A DNA stretch of 64,000 bases from Trichomonas vaginalis G3 (taxonomy: Eukaryota; Parabasalia; Trichomonadida; Trichomonadidae), in assembly GCF_026262505.1 (NCBI RefSeq), contig NC_067203.1, forward strand, positions 124,001-188,000, read 5' to 3'. Numbering within the stretch: position 1 is the stretch's first letter; every line of letters begins with the position of its first letter. Shown here one piece after another: positions 18,215-27,136 of the stretch. Below the pieces are notes generated by a model that was not told where the DNA came from, did no database searches, and saw only the letters and a list, made by a program, of their open reading frames with translations. A program made the position numbers and the translations under genes.

Positions 18215-20224
18215 TTATGAAAAGATTGGTTCTACTTCAGGAATAGTTGAAGGGTCAACGCTTTGTGGCAGCATAGAAGGATCAGCTGGTTGTGTTGGAG
18301 GAGGATTGTTTCCGAATAAAGTCCCAGAAACGTTGACTGGAGTTGCTGAAGGCAAATTTGTCGGAGGAGGAGAGAAACTTTGGCCCCACCCAGAACTTGG
18401 GCCTTGGTTCTGATTTGGTTGATTCCAGCCAGAATTCGAACTTTGACCAGAATTCCAGTTTTGGCTCTGATTTGATCCCCAGCCTTGATTCTGGCTCTGG
18501 TTCGGATTGGAATTCCAGCCTTGGTTCTGATTTTGGTCGGCTCCCCAACCTGAATTTGGATTTGAATTCCAGTTTTGGTTCTGATTGGACCCCCAGCCTT
18601 GGTTTTGATTCTGGTTTGATCCCCATCTTTGATTTTGGGATTGGTTGTTGTCCCAGCCCTGATTCTGATTTTGATTTGGTCCCCAGCCTTGGCTTTGGTT
18701 GGAATTCCAGCCTTGATTTTGTGTCTGGCCCCAATTTTGGTTCTGGCTTGGATTCGGTCCCCAGCCTTGGGTTTGATTTGGATTTGAGTTAAAACTTTGG
18801 TTCGAAGGCCAATTTTGGTTCATGTTTTGGTTTTGATTGGGCCATCCCTGGTTAGTATTTTGATTTGGAGCATTCCATCCTTGATACTGATTTGTATTCC
18901 AGCCTTGGTTTTGATTTTGGTTCTGAAATGAATTCTGGTTACCCCAACCTTGGTTTGAGCCCCATCCCGTGTTTTGGTTTTGGAATTGGTTCTGGTTTGA
19001 GTTCCAATTTTGAATCTGGTTCTGATTTTGCCCCCAATTTTGGTTTGAATTTTGGTTCCAGCCTTGGCTTTGATTCTGGTTTTGTCCCCAACCAGAGTTT
19101 TGGTTCTGATTCTGTCCCCAGCCGGAATTTTGGTTTGGATCTTGTCCCCACCCTTGATCTTGACCTGGCTGTGACCAGTTTGAATTCTGTCCCCAATTCT
19201 GATTCTGGTTTTGACCCCATCCCTGGCTAATTCCTGGCCATCCCTGTTTGTTCGAATCAAAAGTCTTATTTTGCTTATTTGGCTTGTTTCCATTGAATCC
19301 CCATGAGTCATTGTCATCTCCCCAATTGTTTTCTTGCACATTTACATTATCTGGAGCATTCCAATCATCTTTAATATTCTTTTGTGGTTTTTTATTAAAA
19401 GTATTATGCGAATCCCACTTCTTTACTGGCTTTGAGCCAGATGACGGTGCGTAATTAACAGCTGTTGATGTACTTGGAAGATTTGTGATAAAATTGATGT
19501 TTAAACCGGTATTATCGGGTTGTTCTGTAAATATATTGTTGTTGAAGTATATTTCTGATAGATCTGGTAAGAATTTATAATAAGGATTCCATGTTTTCAC
19601 GTTATTAATTTTATTTGAACTTAAATTTAAAGAAACTATTTTTGTTTTACGCTCTTCGGCTTCGACTGCGATTCTGTAAAACATATATTCGACAAACCAG
19701 CGGGAAGAGAAGTCAATATTTTCGGAATTTGCTTGAACACTTAAAAACTTGGCCGCAAGATTACTAAAATCAAGTGAAGTTCCAGAAATTGACTTTTCAA
19801 AGATTTGTCTAAATGTTGTAGCTAATAATGTCATTTCGCAAGGTAATTTTAGAATCCAAATTGGAATATCATGCATTGTAGATCCATTCATCAATAATAT
19901 CATTTCAAATTGAAATTGATCGTCAACTGTGAATGTTATTCCGTCGCCTAGATATATTTTGTTTGAAATATTAATTTCTTTACTATATCGACGAGAAACT
20001 ATATCTTTTACCCACCGTATTACACCATCTGGTGGAGCCTCTTTTGGAAGGTGTGTAATAAATACTGCGTATTTCTCTTTGGTTGAAAAAATATTATCAT
20101 TTGAATTTTTCATAATTATAAAAAGTGACTTTTTTCTAAATTTGCCTTCTGCATAAAAAAACTCATCAGTATAGCGACTATGTTTGCTACACAAGTTATG
20201 TATACATTGAGGGCAATCGTCCAT
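18215..20224 (-). CDS. NXF/TAP-like mRNA export protein with N/Q/G/W repeat tail
   Basis: 669 residues. About residues 45-130 resemble the RRM-like domain of NXF1/TAP (Y-A-V-F-I-T-H-L-P-K-E-A). Residues ~150-250 resemble its leucine-rich repeats: L-D-F-S-N-L, then I-V-S-L-N-L-S-S-N-K-I and L-P-D-L-S-E-I-Y-F-N-N-N, the usual N-K-L/L-x-x-L-x-L-x-x-N rhythm. The NTF2-like and UBA parts of NXF1 are not seen. Instead residues ~320-620 are a low-complexity tail of G-W-G-Q-N-Q-N-Q and G-W-N-S-N-Q units with dozens of tryptophans. NXF proteins carry mRNA through nuclear pores; a W/N/Q tail could contact nucleoporins or condense, by inference. The stop reads TAAATAA, fitting the trichomonad poly(A) signal. 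Host gene, intact. Confidence 0.55.
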   Translation of the reverse strand: MDDCPQCIHNLCSKHSRYTDEFFYAEGKFRKKSLFIIMKNSNDNIFSTKEKYAVFITHLPKEAPPDGVIRWVKDIVSRRYSKEINISNKIYLGDGITFTVDDQFQFEMILLMNGSTMHDIPIWILKLPCEMTLLATTFRQIFEKSISGTSLDFSNLAAKFLSVQANSENIDFSSRWFVEYMFYRIAVEAEERKTKIVSLNLSSNKINNVKTWNPYYKFLPDLSEIYFNNNIFTEQPDNTGLNINFITNLPSTSTAVNYAPSSGSKPVKKWDSHNTFNKKPQKNIKDDWNAPDNVNVQENNWGDDNDSWGFNGNKPNKQNKTFDSNKQGWPGISQGWGQNQNQNWGQNSNWSQPGQDQGWGQDPNQNSGWGQNQNQNSGWGQNQNQSQGWNQNSNQNWGQNQNQIQNWNSNQNQFQNQNTGWGSNQGWGNQNSFQNQNQNQGWNTNQYQGWNAPNQNTNQGWPNQNQNMNQNWPSNQSFNSNPNQTQGWGPNPSQNQNWGQTQNQGWNSNQSQGWGPNQNQNQGWDNNQSQNQRWGSNQNQNQGWGSNQNQNWNSNPNSGWGADQNQNQGWNSNPNQSQNQGWGSNQSQNWNSGQSSNSGWNQPNQNQGPSSGWGQSFSPPPTNLPSATPVNVSGTLFGNNPPPTQPADPSMLPQSVDPSTIPEVEPIFS
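18410..19290 (-). repeat. G-W-x-Q/N-N coding minisatellite in the NXF-like gene
   Basis: Imperfect units of about 18-36 bases encoding G-W-G-Q-N-Q-N-Q-N and relatives. Units drift in length by whole codons, so the frame holds. Open frames on other strands here are by-products of the low complexity. Confidence 0.8.
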
Positions 20225-20438
20225 TAGAATATCACGTGAAGAAAATCAAAATTGATTCTGATAATTTTTGGTATTTATTTAATTTCATCCCAAATGACTT
20301 ATTGAATCCTCTAAATTGTTGTTTGGAATTATATCCTTCATGCTTAAAGAATTGAATTGCAATTTTTGATTTTTCCCTGATTCACAAATCATGACAAATT
20401 GAATTTTTACATACCACTTTTCATATACATTATTATTC

Positions 20439-21689
20439 TGTAATAAACAGAAATTCATCAAAAGTGACAGCTCTCAATTTTTTGACATTTGTAAATTCTA
20501 AATTGAATGAGAAAAATGAAATAATACTAAGCATAATACAATATTCTAGATTTAATTATAATTAGGAAAAGTTAGTTTTGAGAGTACTTTTCATAGGCAT
20601 ATAGAATGAAATCTTCTGAAAAATAATATCACATAAACTCATATTATTTTCTAATATATAACTATTTTATATAAAAATCAAATTCAATGATCTTAAAAGC
20701 GAAGGATAAACCTCAAAATTTACGAATATAATGAGTGAGAATATAATGCTTATCTATCATAAAACCATATGAAATATCAATTTTTGCTTTACGCCTAATT
20801 TTTGACGACAATTAGCAAAAAATGTTAAATGTTAACACTCAGTCCATTTGAATATGAAAAATAAAATTGACTTTGATTAAATGTTTTTATTTATCATGCA
20901 ATTCTTCTTGCGACCAAAGATTTGAATAAAATTTCAAAAAATAAGATAGCTTAAAAAAATATACGGTAGTGTTTACTAATAGATGAATAGTATATAAATT
21001 CTATTAAAATGGATTTGATCCAAAAAAATATATAAAATTTGATCATAAATAAAATCGTTTTAAATTACTTCTTCATTTAAATTATAACAATTATTTTTGG
21101 TTTTATATTTTTTTGGATCAAATCCATTTTAATAGAATTTATATACTATTCATCTATTAGTAAACACTACCGTATATTATTTTTTAAGCTATCTTATTTT
21201 TTGAAATTTTATTCAAATCTTTGGTCGCAAGAAGAATTGCATGATAAATAAAAACATTTAATCAAAGTCAATTTTATTTTTCATATTCAAATGGACTGAG
21301 TGTTAACATTTAACATTTTTTGCTAATTGTCGTCAAAAATTAGGCGTAAAGCAAAAATTGATATTTCATATGGTTTTATGATAGATAAGCATTATATTCT
21401 CACTCATTATATTCGTAAATTTTGAGGTTTATCCTTCGCTTTTAAGATCATTGAATTTGATTTTTATATAAAATAGTTATATATTAGAAAATAATATGAG
21501 TTTATGTGATATTATTTTTCAGAAGATTTTGTGTTCTTCTTCAAAATTTTATTTTTTATTAAAAAGAATCTTTACAACATATACATTTACTTTAATTAAT
21601 ATTTAAAAACGTGCTCTATCAAAAGTTCCAAAAATTCAATATTTTAGCTTTTCTGAGGTGTCACTTTTGATGAATTTCTGTTTACAACA
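20439..21689. mobile_element. Foldback DNA element (long inverted repeats)
   Basis: A ~1.25-kb palindrome: arm 20439-21040, ~60-base loop 21041-21100, arm 21101-21689. Inner arms (20606-21040 and 21101-21530) are near-perfect inverted copies, e.g. GGATTTGATCCAAAAAAAT against ATTTTTTTGGATCAAATCC. The outer tips match too: TGTAATAAACAGAAATTC at the left and GAATTTCTGTTTAC at the right. About 130 bases of the right arm (21527-21656) differ from the left arm, as if replaced. No transposase gene. A one-arm copy lies at 34413-34790. It sits in the shared upstream gap of the NXF-like gene and rpS24, ending about 90 bases before the S24 ATG. Confidence 0.85.
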
Positions 21690-21779
21690 ATTCTAATAAA
21701 TTTATTGATTTATGTCCAATGTGGCTAATTGAAGAAAAAGTGACTCCTAACGTTCGTGTATTTGTGCGGCCTTTTTTGA

Positions 21780-22202
21780 ATGTCCAAGGTCACCCTTCAC
21801 ATTCGCAAGTACATCGTCAACAAACTCCTCGACCGCAAGCAATTTGTTGTTGATATGCAGCACCTCGGCGCTAAGGCCCCAACCCGTGACGAAATCAAGG
21901 ATGAAGTCGCATCTCGCCTCAAGGCCAACAAGGACCTCGTTGTCATTTTCGGCCTCGAAACAAAGTTCGGTGGTGGCCATACAACTGGTTTCGGCTTCAT
22001 TTACGATTCCATCGATGCTCTTAAGAAGACAGAGCCAAAGCACCGCTTAATCAAGGCTGGTCTTGCCGAAAAGGGCAAAGTTACACGCCGTATGCGTAAG
22101 AACGCCCGCCGCCAAAAAGTTAAGGTTTGGGGCTCAGGCAAACGTGCTGAAGCACACAAGATCCGCCGCCAGCAGCGTAAGGAGGAACTTGGATCCCACT
22201 AA
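21780..22202 (+). CDS. RPS24: 40S ribosomal protein S24 (eS24)
   Basis: 140 residues, the usual length of eS24. The start K-V-T-L-H-I-R-K-Y-I-V-N-K-L-L-x-R-K-Q-F-V, with H-L-G-A-K-A-P-T-R-D-E-I then V-I-F-G-L-E-T-K-F-G-G-G-H-T-T-G-F-G-F-I-Y-D-S, is the eS24 core. The lysine/arginine-rich C-terminal tail (R-R-M-R-K-N-A-R-R-Q-K) is normal. A small-subunit protein needed for 40S assembly. The gene uses C- and G-ending codons far more than its neighbours, as expected for a highly expressed trichomonad gene. The stop is TAAAC, overlapping the TAAA poly(A) signal. The foldback element ends ~90 bases upstream, so its promoter must lie in that remnant or in the element. Confidence 0.95.
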   Translation: MSKVTLHIRKYIVNKLLDRKQFVVDMQHLGAKAPTRDEIKDEVASRLKANKDLVVIFGLETKFGGGHTTGFGFIYDSIDALKKTEPKHRLIKAGLAEKGKVTRRMRKNARRQKVKVWGSGKRAEAHKIRRQQRKEELGSH

Positions 22203-22449
22203 ACTCATTCATTAATGAATATTCGTCTTACTATCTTTTAATTTTACATTGAAATGAAATAGAAAATCAAAAGTCAGCTTTACTCTTTGAGCATTCAAAA
22301 ATACACAATGATTGTGAATAGATATCATTCAATAGGTTTTTTCTTTTTCTTGTCTAATTTCCCATTTATTTTTTTAATTTTTGTATATTGATGAGATTTT
22401 TGATTAATAATACATAAACAATAAACATTTATTCGTAAAGAAATACAAA

Positions 22450-23781
22450 TTAATCTGAATCTGAGAATAGAGATGTGGAATTTGGAATATCTTGGCTGAC
22501 ATTTTCTTGCTTCTGGTATAACGATCTTAACTTTTTCTGGTTCTTGAATTCTTGCAGTCCTCCATCGATAACAAATGAATTATCTATTGGAGAATGGATA
22601 ATTGTCAGCAAAATAGCAATTACAAGAAAGTTTGTCAGATAAAATGGTTCGCTTAAATCTCGAAACGATGAATGGAGTTCTATTTGTTTCAAGAAATGGT
22701 TAAAAAGTATAGATAAGTTGTTAATTATGAGAATTGATGAATATATAGCTACATAGTACTCATGATCAGGGTCTACGAAGTTATGAGCTAAGAAAATTAA
22801 AATAAATGATGCAAAAGTTACAATTATAAACAAATATATCGAAAAGTTGGTCTGTTCATCGAAACCAGCAATAGATGAGTTATATATAGATTCGCATACC
22901 GAGAAAATCGTAAAAGAAAATGTTGATATTGAATTAATCAAAACCATAACGCTTTTTATCTGAGAATTATAGTTAACCTGCTCGCATAGAAACATCATCA
23001 TTACAATTGAGCTAATAAACTCGGAAATTGTACTAAAAATGCCTTTTGTAATACGTATTAGAATATGATTTAAAAATTTTCGAGTTATATCAATTGGGAA
23101 GAGTAGAAATAGCATAATCTGTATGTAAAACCTTGTGCTCAACTGCTCTTTACACTTGTATCCTTTCTTTTTCATTTCTTTTCTTAAATATTTGTATAAA
23201 CAATATAAAATCAGTTGATATGACATGCGAATTAGAATGTGAAACATCTCAACTGCCGATGTAGTGAATTCTATCCAGCAATAAATTGTTTTAATTTCAA
23301 TAAAATCTGGAAAAAACAATGTACAACTCATTGATTTAGTATTTTGGAAGTACCCTGAATGTAAAAGCAATGATGATTGATTTGCTCTCCAATTCATTCT
23401 TTTTGTAAGATCATTCTTTTTTTTCATCGAATTTTCGGAGTGAAAAATTGCTGTAAAGTTGATGCTCGATATGTTTGATGAATTTAATACTAAATTATAT
23501 GATAATATATAACTATCATGCATCGAATTTAAGTTATTAATGAAGAATGAAAATTGTTTAACGGCTTCAGTTGTGTATAATGGCTGGTTTATGTGTATTC
23601 TCTGCAATTTAATTCTTTTCGGAAAAAATTTTGTCATTATTAAAGGAATTAATAGTAAAATAATGTGGAGAAGAATTAGACGAACAATTGATAACTTGGT
23701 AAGCAGATCAATATGCATATCATATCGCAAGAAATCACGCTCGTCATTAGAAATGGAAATTTGATTCATGGCTTCAGTCAT
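22450..23781 (-). CDS. Multi-pass membrane protein, Wntless/TMEM181-like topology
   Basis: 443 residues from the ATG at 23781 (first in-frame ATG). One transmembrane helix near residues 30-50 (I-V-R-L-I-L-L-H-I-I-L-L-L-I-P-L-I), then a ~125-residue loop with several N-x-S/T sites and beta-like pattern. About seven hydrophobic helices follow from residue ~180 to ~410, ending in a soluble Ser/Asp-rich tail. One helix, lumenal domain, then seven helices is the plan of Wntless, TMEM181 and GPR107-type sorting receptors. I see no diagnostic motif, so the name is by topology only; any eight-helix transporter remains possible. Divergent neighbour of Polinton B, separated by ~490 bases. Host gene, intact. 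Confidence 0.5.
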   Translation of the reverse strand: MTEAMNQISISNDERDFLRYDMHIDLLTKLSIVRLILLHIILLLIPLIMTKFFPKRIKLQRIHINQPLYTTEAVKQFSFFINNLNSMHDSYILSYNLVLNSSNISSINFTAIFHSENSMKKKNDLTKRMNWRANQSSLLLHSGYFQNTKSMSCTLFFPDFIEIKTIYCWIEFTTSAVEMFHILIRMSYQLILYCLYKYLRKEMKKKGYKCKEQLSTRFYIQIMLFLLFPIDITRKFLNHILIRITKGIFSTISEFISSIVMMMFLCEQVNYNSQIKSVMVLINSISTFSFTIFSVCESIYNSSIAGFDEQTNFSIYLFIIVTFASFILIFLAHNFVDPDHEYYVAIYSSILIINNLSILFNHFLKQIELHSSFRDLSEPFYLTNFLVIAILLTIIHSPIDNSFVIDGGLQEFKNQKKLRSLYQKQENVSQDIPNSTSLFSDSD

Positions 23782-24239
23782 TTTCCCATTTTTATAATCA
23801 ATCAATTTTGACAAATTCTCCAGATTTTACAATAAAACTTATGCACAAAAACGAATTAATAGAAATCAACTTGGAAAGAGTCATCTATGAAATCTATCCT
23901 GATCATATTTGTTGATTCGAATTGATTTCTTGAGATTTTAATCAAAACAAAATATTTTCTTATTTCTATTAATTGTGGAGATGTCTTTAATTACTCAATA
24001 GTATGACTATTTGAATCATTGATTCTTTTTATGAATTAAGGCTCAAATAAAAATATCAAATTTAATTTGCAATATTACAGTCCCAAAACTAGATGAAATT
24101 CAGTGTATTCAAAATTCAAATGAATTGTTCAAATAAAATCAGAAAGGATAGCAAATCAGATGTCAGCCCGCCAAAAATTGTTTATCCATAAAAATTAATT
24201 TTATGAAACATCTATAAATGACAAATCAAACATAAATGA
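23782..24239. other. Gap between host gene and left edge of Polinton B
   Basis: No gene. AT-rich. No copy of the foldback arm and no terminal repeat is visible. The last ~35 bases before 24273 differ from the matching place in element C, so the Polinton B junction is near 24273. Confidence 0.4.
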
Positions 24240-25406
24240 CTATCGGCCGCTGGTAGGAATAGCATTTTTTTTAAACTTAGGGTTCTCAAAATTAACATAA
24301 TAGTTGTCTTTCTTTCTAAATAGTGCCCAAATACTTTTAACATTAATAGGCGTATAAGCTGCTGTAAATGTTGCACTTGAACTATCTGTATTCTTTGAGA
24401 ATGAACCGTCCATAGGAATCCAATCCATAACTTTAACAGGAAAACATAAAGCCTCGTTTGTATAATGTTCTACAAGTTCTGTATAAATGTTAGGGTCTAA
24501 AGAGAATGACTTTGGATGAATGAAACATTCATTAAAATCCATCTTTGTTCGAAATAGTTGCTGGTTTACAGTTGTAATAGTAACTGTTCCACTAGCTTCT
24601 ACTGCCTTCGTTATCATAGTGAATGGTTCATTCCATGGAACAAATTTATTTGTCGGTGGATTTGAATCTGAAGCAAATGCAACTTTAAGAGTTGGATTGA
24701 AAGCAATGATAACATTTACAGATATAGATGTGCATTGTAAGGCGTCGCTACTGAACTTTACTTTAAGCTGAATGTTTCCTGCAAAAGCTGGAATAAATCG
24801 AATAGCTTCTAATGGAAGGAATCTTCTAACAGGAATTCTTAAACGAAGCTTAAAATCAAATGATTTTCCTGCTGTAATTGGACCACTAACAATTTGTCCT
24901 GTTCTGCATGTTCCCGAATGACTCCATACATCTTCATGTCGAGTCTTTGAGAAAACATCTACTTTCTTTATTTGTTCGGTAGTTTGTGAGTTTGAAGTTA
25001 TATATGCTTCTTCTCTTGCGTTGTCTTGAGAATATACGATACGACCATTTGCAAGGATTTGATATCCAGCAACTGCATAGAAAGCGTCATCGAAACCAAT
25101 CCAAAATCCTGGTGGGTTTGTTTTATTGGAACCTGAACCAATTTCTTTATCTACAATAAATTGACCTTCCATTTTATACGTAATGAATGTATTGTAAAGG
25201 TCCAACATATTTTCACCAGGAGGTGAGAGATTGAATGTTACCCATGTGTTATCTTTAGCAGTTCCAGGTTGTGATGGAATCTTTGCGTCAGAATATTTTC
25301 TATTAGTGTCACCAATTTGAACTGCATTGTCTATGATATCGAAATATGAGCGAATCTGATGAATATGCTCTGCTGGAGTAAATTCGTTTAACTGTTCGTT
25401 CTGCAT
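24240..25406 (-). pseudogene. Polinton B major capsid protein (truncated fossil)
   Basis: From the ATG at 25406 (M-Q-N-E-Q-L-N-E-F) the sequence is nearly identical over the first ~375 residues to the capsid gene of element C (start 49728). Double jelly-roll character: F-D-I-I-D-N-A-V, then V-T-F-N-L-S-P-P-G-E-N-M-L-D-L, V-A-G-Y-Q-I-L-A-N-G-R and P-V-R-R-F-L-P-L-E-A. The element boundary falls inside the gene. The capsid shell protein of the Polinton virion. Confidence 0.8.
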
Positions 25407-25433
25407 GTATTTACTTCGGATAAAAATATCTAT

Positions 25434-25868
25434 TTACTTCATTATTCTCACTCTTCTTCTTGGCATTCGTGGTGGAAGTTGTTTCTTGACATTTTCAATG
25501 AACTGTACATTCTCTTTTGTCTCAACTTCTTTCACTGGTGGGTCAGGGTTCTTTGACTCGGTTTGTTTTTCAATGAAATTCACGAACTTTGCAATAAGCT
25601 CTTGGTTCGTTATTGAAAGTACATCTGGCTTCTTTTCTTCTGGTTCTATTGGTGGCTCAGTTTGAACAGAAGGTTTTATATGGGCTTCGTGGACTTCACC
25701 CTTGCCATACACCTTAATGTTGTCGCTTTCTGCATTCGCTAATGGAACCTTTCTTTTTCTTACGTATATTTTACCATCTTTACTCTGACTTACGTAATAG
25801 AAAGGATGTTGTATTCCTCTTGCGTCATTTAATATAATAGACTCTCGCTCTGATTTTGACAAGCTCAT
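25434..25868 (-). CDS. Polinton B small protein (144 aa), basic-acidic, unknown
   Basis: ATG at 25868. N-terminal half is a compact domain (F-Y-Y-V-S-Q-S-K-D-G-K-I-Y-V-R-K-R-K), then an E/P/V-rich linker and a basic C-terminus (R-M-P-R-R-R-V-R-I). A paralogous N-terminal pattern (F-Y-I-H-T-M-K-D-G-R-V-Q-F-R-K-I) is in the 47378-47614 gene of C. It lies immediately before the capsid gene, transcribed the same way. Divergent from the gene at 25914. Possibly a cement or scaffold protein; function not known. Confidence 0.5.
   Translation of the reverse strand: MSLSKSERESIILNDARGIQHPFYYVSQSKDGKIYVRKRKVPLANAESDNIKVYGKGEVHEAHIKPSVQTEPPIEPEEKKPDVLSITNQELIAKFVNFIEKQTESKNPDPPVKEVETKENVQFIENVKKQLPPRMPRRRVRIMK
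25681..25720. repeat. Degraded hairpin insert in the 144-aa gene (B); C has the related copy
   Basis: B reads GGGCTTCGTGGACTTCACCC where C (50002-50012) reads GGGCTTCGCCC. GGGCTTCGCCC is also the first hairpin of the 27066-27090 copy. The place differs between B and C by a multiple of three bases and the frame is kept. Confidence 0.45.
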
Positions 25869-25913
25869 TTTACATCGGTTAAAGTTTTAATTTTGTTTTT
25901 TATCTGCAGTCAA

Positions 25914-26173
25914 ATGACTCAGACAAGCCCTACGGACAAGACCCAAGGGGTCATAGATGTTGAAGCATTGAAGAAAGAAATTCGTGAGCAAATTTTATCC
26001 GAACTGAAGGAACAAAAACAAGAACAAAAGCCAGAGAGACCAAAGAGAAAACTTAGTGAAAAAAACTTGCTGCATTAGCTGCTGGAAGACAAAAGAACCC
26101 ACGTTTGCTGGCGAAGAAAGCTAGAGAAGAAGCTGAAGCAAAAGCTAAAGAAGCTGAAGCAAAGAAAGAGTAA
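25914..26173 (+). pseudogene. Polinton B lysine/glutamate-rich coiled-coil protein (fossil)
   Basis: ATG at 25914, divergent from the 25868 gene with a 45-base gap. The product is a short charged helix (V-E-A-L-K-K-E-I-R-E-Q-I-L-S-E-L-K-E-Q-K) followed by an alanine/lysine-rich basic tail. The whole version is in element C (50225-50485). Likely DNA- or virion-associated by charge. Broken about once. Confidence 0.45.
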
Positions 26174-26177
26174 ATGG

Positions 26178-26197
26178 TTTATTTTTATCCGAATTAA
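26178..26197 (+). promoter_or_regulatory. Polinton promoter-like motif TTTATTTTTATCC
   Basis: TTTATTTTTATCCGAATTAA directly before the ATG at 26198; the C copy (50490-50509) is identical. It is the clearest form of the block found before most genes of all three Polintons. Confidence 0.5.
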
Positions 26198-27055
26198 ATG
26201 TATAGACAAATACCTTTATCTGTTGCGTTCAGTAGTGAAAACCCTGACGTCAAAATAAAGGGGAACAGAGTAACGTTTAAGTTTCCAACAGACTGGATTG
26301 TGAACATAAATGAAGAGAAGTACATTGGCATAACAAATATGTATATAACACGTGCTTTCAGAAAGGTTGACTTTATACTTCAAGTCGAGATAGAAAATGA
26401 CGAACAGTCTTTAAGCGCCCAAAACATTCACATATACAAATACTTTAAAGACGATACAACGTTAGAAGACTGTATAATTACATTTTACGAAAATTTTCAA
26501 AAGAAGTTTAACATTGAAGTACAAACTTTACAGCCTTTACGTGAGTTTCTTGCACAACTGAAAGAAGAAGGAATTGTAGAAAGATTAATAGCTTTTCATT
26601 ACGAGTTTGTACCAAATGAAGATGGAACACATGACTGTCAATTCATTGTATTCTCACCATTCAATGAAGTCGCTAAAAAGAAAGAAAATCCATTACGTAT
26701 AAGATTTCAAATCTCTGAACCAAGTGATGATTTCAAGAATGTTTTCAATTATGATGCAATGCTTCCGAGGAAAAATGATTTTTCCGAAATTAGATTTCCA
26801 GGCATTTGGGATAGAAAGCAAGCTATATTATATTCAAACTTAAGTAAGGGAGTTGAAAATGAGTTCATTGGTCATACAAGAACTTCACCACTTCCTAACC
26901 CTAAATACTATAAATTAACTGGCTTCAATCGTGAGTTTTGGATAGACATGTTCTCCACTCATGACCATAACTGCCCAGTGTTCTTACCTCCAGACCATAA
27001 GGACTGTCTCTACATTGAAGCACAACTCTTAAACTCTACCATCGCAGTATTGTAA
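26198..27055 (+). CDS. Polinton B candidate minor capsid (penton-like) protein
   Basis: 285 residues, looks whole. Beta-rich throughout (V-T-F-K-F-P-T-D-W-I-V-N-I-N, F-I-L-Q-V-E-I-E-N, L-R-I-R-F-Q-I-S-E-P-S-D-D-F) with few long helices. The ending I-E-A-Q-L-L-N-S-T-I is typical for a capsid-type protein. Polintons pair the major capsid protein with a single jelly-roll penton protein at a vertex; size and neighbourhood fit this. Element C carries a related copy at 50510. No enzyme motif. The call is by context. Confidence 0.5.
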   Translation: MYRQIPLSVAFSSENPDVKIKGNRVTFKFPTDWIVNINEEKYIGITNMYITRAFRKVDFILQVEIENDEQSLSAQNIHIYKYFKDDTTLEDCIITFYENFQKKFNIEVQTLQPLREFLAQLKEEGIVERLIAFHYEFVPNEDGTHDCQFIVFSPFNEVAKKKENPLRIRFQISEPSDDFKNVFNYDAMLPRKNDFSEIRFPGIWDRKQAILYSNLSKGVENEFIGHTRTSPLPNPKYYKLTGFNREFWIDMFSTHDHNCPVFLPPDHKDCLYIEAQLLNSTIAVL

Positions 27056-27065
27056 ATGACCACAT

Positions 27066-27091
27066 GGGCTTCGCCCTTGCCGCTAGCGGCT
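27066..27091. repeat. Double-hairpin insert in Polinton B (27.1 kb)
   Basis: GGGC-TTC-GCCC (27066-27076), TT, then GCCGCTAGCGGC (27079-27090, perfect palindrome), T. Same layout as 30714-30740. It lies between the penton-like gene and the polymerase end, next to a TTATTTTTAT block. In element C the place has only a short CGCTAGC remnant. Confidence 0.75.
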
Positions 27092-27136
27092 TATTTTTAT
27101 CACGAATGACCTCATTGCTGACAAAAATAAATGACC

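Noticed and set aside
18282-19341. Several long open frames on both strands inside the N/Q/G/W-rich part of the export-factor gene
   Set aside because: They arise from the low-complexity repeat; only the frame joined to the NXF-like head has a non-repetitive domain.
21747-22050. Antisense and alternative open frames over ribosomal protein S24
   Set aside because: C/G-ending codon bias of S24 removes stops in other frames; the S24 protein match is decisive.
26100-26175. Spliceosomal introns in host or Polinton genes
   Set aside because: No conserved trichomonad 5' splice/branch motif noticed; all supported host genes read through without interruption.
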